Positions 56,466-64,000 of a stretch of 64,000 nt of DNA are shown here, piece by piece. Numbering within the stretch: the stretch's first letter is position 1; every line of letters starts with the position of its first letter. Source of the stretch: Globodera rostochiensis. Lineage: Eukaryota; Nematoda; Chromadorea; Rhabditida; Heteroderidae. A program made the translations under genes and the position numbers. Location: NCBI GenBank assembly GCA_018350325.1, contig JAEVLN010000020.1:1085796-1149795 (forward strand), read 5' to 3'. The notes below the pieces were generated by a model. That model was not told the origin of the DNA. It worked only from the letters and a program-made list of their open reading frames with translations, and searched no databases.

Positions 56466-58175
56466 ATGGAGAAGAATGGCACAACGCCGGCACCTATTGG
56501 ACCCGCCGAGCAGTCGCACGATGCGCTCAAAGCCGTCATGCTCATAGTGCTCTTCTTCGTCACTTTTCTGGCCTCCACCGTGAGGGATTTGGCTTCTTTT
56601 CTTTGAATAAAAAAAAAACTTGGAATCCTCGCTTTTTAAATAACTTTGAGGCTAAAGATCAAAGTGTGTAATGTTAAATAAAATTTAAAATTTTGCCGAA
56701 ATTTGGTAGTCGTCAATAATTTTTGTTAAAGGTTAGCTCCAATAAATAAATTAAGCATGGGCTCAAATAATTGTATATGTAACCGTCCTATTTTAAAATC
56801 ATTCCGGATTGGCAACTTTCAAGGCGTCCATTCCGCTGCGTAACTTTGTGCTCGCCCGTGCCCATTCGTCGTCGCATGTCAATCGCCTCTTCTCGCTGGT
56901 CTCTTGTTTTGGGGCCGGTGTTTTTCTGGCTACCTGCCTGCTGGATATGTTGCCGGATTCGCAGAAAAGCATGGCACAGGCTGAGCAACGGTTGGATCGT
57001 CACTTCAAGTTTCCCTTTTGTGCCTTCTTCATTTCAGTCGGCTTTCTCCTTGTCCTACTGCTTGAACAGGTTGGCATGGATAATCGGTTCATTTCACAGT
57101 ATAACATTGATGTCCAAAAACAAATTTCTGAGATTGCTCTGTACGCCTTCGAATGGTTTGGAGTTAGCCCAATGGGCGCATTGTTTGGCCAATCACAACA
57201 GCAGCAATTGCGGAGTTCCGACGAACAACTTGTATCGGCATCAACCAGCGCGGGTGTGTCCAAACTCTTGTTGTGGTATTCAAATGTATTTCGAAGCTAG
57301 ATCCGTTTTCAAGTTTTCTATTTAACATTTAAATTGTTTAAGATTTGCACGACCCATCCTTGTCGTCACCAGTGCAACAACAGCCACTTTCACCAACGGT
57401 TGAGGAGGAGGAGCAACAACAACAAACGCATAACGAAAGTAACAACAGCGACTTCGGCGAGCAGTTGTCGACAATGCGCGTCTTTTTGCTGCTTTTCGCT
57501 CTGATGATGCACGCCTGCTGCGAGGGCATTTCAATTGGGACGTTCACTGACGTGGCCGTGTTGTTCCAGGTGCGTTGGCATACTCTTTAATTCTGAGTTA
57601 TTCTATTTAAAGCGGGGAGGAGACTTGCACTTACATTTTCCCGCCCCATTTGAGTAATGCTTTAATTTGCTACAGATTTTTGCTGCCCTGCTCATCCACA
57701 AGTCCATCGTCGGGTTCAGTCTCGGCCTCCGCCTGGTCCAGTCCAATCTACGGACCATTATCGTTGTATTCTGTTGTGCTTTGTTCGCCCTCCAAGTGCT
57801 TGTCGGCGGCTTCATCAGTTTGGCCATCATGGACATTTTGGCCGGCAAAGTGTCAATGTTTCTATTGTCCGCCATTTCACAGGTTCTTTTCTCATATAAG
57901 CCGTTTATATTATTATATTAGCTGTTGTTTACTGATGCAACGGATTTTTCCCGTTGCATTTTACTCAATAAAACAAACAAATTCCACGATTTTAGGCAAT
58001 TGCCTGCGGGACTTTTCTGTACATTACGACCTTCGAGATTTTGCCCCACGAATTGTCCGCTCACAGCCAAGAAACCGAAAATGGCAGCAGACCCCAGAAA
58101 ATACTTGCATTGCTGGCTGGATTTGGTCTTATCGCCGCTTTTGTTGCCATTTTTCCGGACGCAGACGCTAAATAA
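56466..58175 (+). CDS. ZIP-family (SLC39A1/2/3-type) zinc transporter
   Basis: Exons 56466-56579, 56824-57253, 57343-57569, 57676-57882, 57996-58175; 1158 nt, 385 residues, in phase. TM1 VMLIVLFFVTFLAS; TM2 FSLVSCFGAGVFLATCLLDMLPD; TM3 FCAFFISVGFLLVLLLEQ; a long variable loop rich in Ser, Gln and Glu but poor in His; TM4 FLLLFALMMHACCEGISIG, where the family usually has the metal-site H-S-x-x-E-G (here H-A-C-C-E-G); TM5 LIHKSIVGFSLGLRL (H-K-x-x-x motif); TM6-8 with CGTFLYITTFEILPHEL. It would import Zn2+ across the plasma or endosomal membrane. An upstream in-frame ATG (56406) would add 20 residues; 56466 is preferred because it begins close to TM1. The BLTP2-like gene starts 424 bp downstream on the same strand. 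Confidence 0.92.
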
Positions 58176-58598
58176 AATTAAATTTCGCTAATATTGAATA
58201 TGGTGCCATCAGCCCCTCCCCCCCTCATTTGAGAGCAACTTGTGTCATGAAATTTAAAAAACTTGGATTTTCGACAAAAGGTTTAAATTCGGGTTCGGAA
58301 TTGGTAGATGGGGCTCATATTTGTGAGGGGGGGGGGCACTTTTCATATCCAAATTTCTATATTTTAAACATTCCAAAGTTCGTTTTGCTCAAAATGTTTT
58401 GAAGTCACTAAAATATAAAGGAGACTATTTAATCTGCAATAAATTTTTATTAACTTTTTGTTTTGTTTTTTTATTTGTTTATTTCGATTTACTGGAACAG
58501 GAATTTTCTTCTATTAATTGAATTTTCCGGTTGCTTGGGTGCTGAACTAAGAATTGTTCCGCGAAATCTGCCGGAGAAGTCGTCACCACACATTTTTC

Positions 58599-61500
58599 AT
58601 GGGCTTGTACATAAACATTTTGCTTGTACTGCTCGTACTGTTTGTCCATTTGTTCAGAAGGTGGGTTTATTATTATAATATGCTTTCCAACCCAATTGGA
58701 CTGCTGTCCAGGGTATTTATGAAGTATGCTTTCCAACCCAATTGGAGGCGCTCATGTTTCCTCTATCAAAGGTATTCCGGTCGTCTGGTCGCCTTTGTGC
58801 TGCAGCGTTTGTTACACGCGCGCAGCGCTCGCATCGACGGGCTCGGCTGGTTCACGCTACGCGGGGGCGAGCTGTTGCTTGCTAATGGACTTCACATTGA
58901 GGTGCGCGAGCTGCACATCCACTCGCTGTTCAATTTATGGAGGCCGAGCGGTCAACACCCGTCGTTGAACATTCGCGCATGGGTCGGCGTCCTCCGCATT
59001 GGCAAAATGGTGGTGATCTTATGCAACTGTCAATAAACTCGAAGAAGGGACAAAATTCAAAAGGCCTTCATTTTTAGGTTTTAAATTTAAACGACGGAAT
59101 GATTGAACCAAAAAAATACCAAACATTTGGATTTGGGTTAATAGGCCCCTAATTTAAGGTGACGAACGAAGACAATGGTGGTGATGAAGCAGGGCGCAAC
59201 TGGAAAGAGAAGACGGAGAAGGAAAGTTTCGGTGATGGCACTTCCGGCAGCGCTAACGACAGGCGGAACCTGTTGGTCGAGCAGGTTTGCATTTGCATTG
59301 GCACTGAACCAATTTTGGTTTTAAATTTCTTCATTTTTTTAATTGATTTGGATTGTCTTAAACAAAAAAAAGTTTTTAATTTCAGTGTGGAGCGCTCGAC
59401 TCAATTTCCATCCATCTGTACAGGTCCGGGTCGGGCCAACTGCACCTCCAGATCCAACTTCAGCAACCGGTCGAGTTGATCTGGTCCCCGACATTGCACT
59501 TGATGGTTTACGATGTGATCAGGTCACAAAGACTAATATTATCAATACATGGAGCATTGCCACATTTCAGAACGTTCGTCTCGAAGCTGTCTCAGCTGAC
59601 AAACTTTGCAAAATCGTTCAAGCCGTCCAACAGCTCTGGTTGTAGTGGAAGCAACAGCCAACAACCGTCGGACCTTCTGAATAATACTGCTACTAACACA
59701 GCACCATCATCTTCAACAACACCAGCAGCAACTTTCCTTTTCAATGTGCAAAGTGAACACTCCGTCGAGCTGTCCTTCCGATTGCCGCAAAATCACTTGT
59801 GAGTTAAAATTTAGCCAAATTTTTTAATAATCTTCACGAGGTTTATTTTAGGCTTCGCTTTATTTTGCCTTCTTTTACCGTCGAACGCAAAGATTTGTGC
59901 GTTGCAAATGCCGGGGCGCCAAATTTGCTGGTCGAAATGGACGGCAATTTGATCATGAATGTTGAGGTATATATTTTTGTCTGATCTGGCTACCTCAGAA
60001 ACAGATACGATTACGCTGTGATCATATGAAAATGTTTGTTCTAATTCAGCGTCCTGCTCTAAATTGTGTGGCTGAGGATCTGCTGATGAAAATGATACGC
60101 GGAGGCGACCTGTTCGGACACCAACTGGAACTTGAAGCCAACCGGCTGTGGTCCTGGAGTGCCGATTCGCTGGAAATTTCCTTTCCTTATGATTATTGTT
60201 TTTCAGACGCATTCGAAGAGGTAAAATGCATATCACATAGGACACATTAATAAAATGTAATTTCAGGTGATCAACAGCATTAAATGGGCAAAACTGGTCC
60301 ATGGCATTGTGCCAAAGCCGTTCACCAAGGACAGTCCGTTGCCTGCCGATGTTCGAATTCGGTTAAACGTGAGTATTAAGACAGGGATTTTATTCTTAAA
60401 AATCCCGAATTCAGGTTCATGTTTAACCGAGTTAGGAAATTTTTTTGGCTCTGCTACTAAAGCTTTGTCCGGATAGGAATTAAAATTTCAACTTTGAACA
60501 TGATTTTGCTGTTTTTTAGTATTTCTTCGTTTTCAGCACCTTTCTCTTCGTCTTGACGACGACCCTCTCGAAATCCAATTGCAGAACATTTACGAAGTTC
60601 AAATGGACGAAGTGTTCGAACGGGAAAGGCGCAAGCAAATTTTGGACTCCAAAGTGGCTCAGCTGAAAAAGGAGGACCCTTTTTTTCCGAGTCAGTGAAA
60701 GAGAATTAAATACTTTTTGATCATTTTAGAGAGAGTTGGAATTTGACACTTTCGAATCCCTCTCCCCACAGACACAAAGGTGGACGCGCTGTACCGTTCG
60801 CTGGTCAAAAAGGATGGGCAGCTGTACGTGGAACGGATTCGGAAGGTGCGTCAACAGTTGCAGGAAAGGCGCCCTCTGTTCCAATGGACGCTCGACGACG
60901 TCGAAGTGCGTGCGGTGGCGGACCCGACACTGCACGGGCGGGACAGCGTGCTGACGTGCATCCGCAATTTTAACCCAGAATCGTAGGCGAACTGTTCAGA
61001 ATATATCTATATGCCGTCTACATGAAATTAAGGCATTTTCCGGTAGAGCATCCCGAGTTCTCCACCCTCTGGGCACGTGCTGTCGAGTTGGAGGTGTCAC
61101 AGAGTCGGATGCTTTTCCGTGACTATCCTCTCCCGTACATGCACTTGCGCAAAGCGCACTTTTGGGGCACTTTGGTCGGCGCTGAACAGCTGATGGGTCG
61201 GCGATTTCTGTTGCTTTTTTGAGTTTTGATACCAAGAAATAGTTTTTTTTGTACAGAAAGTCGTTCCGTTCGTCAACAGTCCGTCCACACCCCGCGCCCC
61301 TGGGGCACTTTCACAATTAACAGGAACATGTGCCCGCTGAAGTTCTTCTACGACCTCAAATGCGGTGATTTATAATACCTAAATTAAAACACTTGCCTTT
61401 CTTTCTACTCTGATAAACAACTTTTTCAGAAATCAACGACTTAACGATGACTTACGGGCCATGCTGGGAGCCGTGCCTGAGCATGATCAGCCAGTGCTGG

Positions 61501-63908
61501 TCCCTGGTCAACGCCCCGTCCAAGGACCCGTCCGTGCCGTTGCCCTTCTGGGACAAATTCCGACTGCTCCTGCACGGACGCTTTGCGATGGCGTGCAATC
61601 GGCTGCAAACGTCCATGTTGGCTAGCACTGACCCTTATAACGACACTGAACTGGTCGAAATTGTGTGGGAGGACTTCGAGTTTGATTGGTTCACCGGTGG
61701 GTTGGGGAGCTCGATTTTAAAATATAACGAAAATGTAAAGATTTGCATAATTCTTATAATGAGTCGACAAATTAAGGCGAATTTCGCATAAGGGCCGATG
61801 TTGACGCATACATCCGAACTGCCAGCAAATATGATGACAGCAGGTTTTGGCTTAATCTTTTTTAAATTTTTGAATAACTTCCATCTTTGCCCAGGTTGCT
61901 GCATTTGCCACGTCTCCATTGCACAATCCGTCTCGACTGGGCTTGTCTTGGGGACCAGCATGACCATCACTCAGTGCAGCCGTGTGCACCCGACAAATTG
62001 CCGGAATACTCCAGCAATATTGTGGGCATTCTTTTTAATATTCAATTAATAACAGATAAAACAATTAAATTAATTATGGTCCTTTTTTCATTGGGAGGGG
62101 GTCATCAATTGGATTTCTATCAGATCATCTGATAATAGAGGCATTATTTTGAGAAAGGTTTATTATAGAAAAAATACGAAAATCCCACCGCATTATCGAC
62201 TAGAGGCAGCACAAATAAATACGTTTTTAAAACAGCAAAAAAGAGTGCACGTCGATTAATATTTTCCATATGTTTTGTGTCATTTCTGTAACTCTTTAAA
62301 ATTAAGAAGTTTCTGTTTAGGGCCACGACTCTTTCCGTGCCTTTCGCTCCGCTTATGTCAATTCGGTGGTGCACTTCGAGACCAACTCGTGGGAGCAGTT
62401 GAGCCGCCAATGTCCTCATATTTTGCTGTACGCCAATACATTCAAATGCCTGGACTTTCTGATGCGCACGCTGATGACGGTCAATCGGCCGGTGAAGCGG
62501 GGGCCGTTGTTCAAAAGTCCGCGGATAAAACGCTATCAGCTCAGCAGACATTTCAAGTCGGTTGGTTGGTGGATTTTATGGCCTATCTTGGCTATATATT
62601 TTGCAAATTGTCAGAAAATCTTGATTTGAGACCAGAGGCAGTAAATAAGAGTCTTATTAACTTTTTTGACACATTTATATGGTCTTTTTAATATGTAAGG
62701 AATGTGCAATTGGTTGCGTCGTTGCCCCGCTTTTTGATTTCTTATTGGATGTCCTTCTCCTCCTCGCACGGCTTCCGTGTGATCAGCGACTCTTTGCAAT
62801 TTGCTTGCGACTTTCTGCTGCACATATATCCCGATCAGTCCAATGTGCGAATTCTTGTATTGCATTTTGAATGTTTTTAAAAATGTTTTTTATATAAAAT
62901 AACAAAGATTTAAGGATGGACTTACGCGGAGACCCAAAACGGCTTGGAAAATGCTGCACACATCTGCAGAGTTGGAAAACGCCCAAATTCATCTTTACGG
63001 GGACCAACGTCAGCCTGGCGCGGAGGAGGACCTGATGAACAGCTCGACCTCCACGGACAGTGCAAACTCTTCATTTTTTGTCGGGTTGTCCCGACTGATC
63101 TACATCCGAAAATCACAGAATGTAATTTCAAAACGGTGTGGATGGGGTGGCGTTGAGAGTAAGCATTCGAGAGGGATTGGGCAGAAGCCTACACAATTTG
63201 GTCTTTTTTCTTTTTACATTTATTTTTTTGTTCAGAAACGGGCGCATTTTGCTTGCGCTGACGATGAACTTGACAGCAGTGGACACTCTTCGAGCGAAGG
63301 CTTTTCTCCCGTGCAGCATGGCCCCACCGTTGCTCAAACGGCTACGGTGGCGCCCGCGCCCGTCCATCGGCTGACTATTACCGACCTGAAAGCGTCGTGG
63401 ACTATTGATAATCGGTTGGCTGACCCAAAATGGAAATTTATAAAAAAGATTGGAATTCACATTCATGTCTGCTTAGGGCCAAGTTCAAGCAGTATAATAA
63501 AAAGGACGAAAGGGATTTTAATCTTTTTTTCTAATTTAGGGACATTTGCTTGGTTATCGCGGAAGGTGTTCAAAAGGCGCACATTTTGCGCAAAATTCTG
63601 AACAACGAAGCACTAAAAATGTTTAAGGTTTTTTTATTAGTACTATTAATTTTTATAAATTATTTGTCTCATTTTTCCTTTGATTTTCTGGGCTATTTTT
63701 TCAGTTTGGCGACGAAGGACTTTCTTCAACGCCAATTTCAAGCAGTATCAGCAACCGATTTGCCTCCGCCACGCAACGCGCAGCAAAAAAACATTCGACG
63801 GCTGCAGCGGTACGTAAGATGACCAAAAACAACAGCAACAATTTCGCCACGGGTGGCATAACGACAGCGGCTAATGGCAACGGAAACACGTTCGGGTTGG
63901 GATTATAA
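58599..63908 (+). CDS. Hobbit/KIAA0100 (BLTP2) bridge-like lipid transfer protein; 3' end uncertain
   Basis: Exons 58599-58660, 58712-59009, 59159-59284, 59386-59798, 59852-59966, 60050-60220, 60267-60368, 60537-60690, 60772-60982, 61033-61196, 61257-61364, 61430-61696, 61777-61843, 61895-62021, 62321-62556, 62700-62844, 62915-63121, 63236-63414, 63540-63627, 63705-63809 or to 63908. Starts with a membrane anchor ([15 protein letters not shown]) as in the family. Diagnostic blocks: [17 protein letters not shown] (the GFWDK-type motif), [48 protein letters not shown] and [20 protein letters not shown]. Family members sit at ER-plasma membrane contacts and pass lipids along a hydrophobic groove. 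About 1,115 residues are visible against about 2,235 in human; either the gene continues past the window through a GTACGTAAG donor at 63810, or it ends at 63908 with AATAAA at 63957. Confidence 0.9.
58677..58748 (+). repeat. 21-bp direct duplication spanning an intron-exon boundary
   Basis: tatgctttccaacccaattgg occurs at 58679-58699 in the first BLTP2 intron (58661-58711) and again at about 58726-58746 in the following exon, 47 bp apart. Confidence 0.9.
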
Positions 63909-63954
63909 TGTGCTAAATGCTCCATTTTAACTTTTGTTTCAATTCAATTTTTAA

Positions 63955-63962
63955 TTAATAAA
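63955..63962 (+). terminator. Candidate polyadenylation signal
   Basis: taataaac, 48 bases after the in-frame stop at 63906-63908; supports possible transcript termination here. Confidence 0.4.
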
Positions 63963-64000
63963 CAAAAATCGAGTCTCATTTTGGATAAAAGAAATGGCGA

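Overview
The window looks like nuclear genomic DNA of a nematode, most likely a plant-parasitic cyst-type nematode (Heteroderidae). Genes are cut into many short exons by introns that are mostly 45-300 nt, acceptors are usually TTTCAG-like, and about 150 introns can be phased by hand. At least six, probably seven, begin with GC instead of GT, an excess reported for Globodera. Long poly-G/poly-C runs litter introns and intergenic DNA. The species assignment is inference from architecture; the gene identities rest on protein motifs. No prokaryotic operon, CRISPR array, rRNA gene or full transposon was seen.

Layout, left to right: 3' end of NSE4 (SMC5/6 complex, +); CCDC124/Lso2-like (+); ALG7/DPAGT1, first enzyme of N-glycan assembly (+); a SAP-like, possibly NUSAP-related protein with four 30-residue repeats (+); a small secreted precursor (+); a Son-of-sevenless RasGEF (-) with an unknown gene nested in its longest intron; an OTX-class homeobox gene (-) with an intron expanded by a tandem array; about 6.3 kb without recognisable genes; a ZFR/DZF protein (-); a UBF-like HMG protein (+); a secreted two-domain FKBP (+); an unknown disordered protein and an unknown coiled-coil protein (-); importin-13-like (+); HAT1 (+) with a tRNA-like element in an intron; a two-pore potassium channel (-); HP1 (+); a ZIP zinc transporter (+); and a Hobbit/KIAA0100 (BLTP2) lipid-transfer protein (+) reaching the right edge.

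Most genes are housekeeping (genome maintenance, chromatin, nuclear import, glycosylation, lipid and metal transport). Several same-strand pairs lie 250-450 bp apart (CCDC124-ALG7, importin-13-HAT1, coiled-coil-disordered protein, ZIP-BLTP2), a spacing compatible with nematode operons, but no spliced-leader evidence is available here. OTX, SOS and the potassium channel are developmental or signalling genes, and OTX has the largest empty flank, as expected for a regulated gene.

Most exon models were checked by phase: with the chosen splice sites every complete gene sums to a multiple of three. Exceptions are stated: a non-AG acceptor in ALG7, one unresolved junction in SOS, the missing SOS N-terminus, and the uncertain end of BLTP2.
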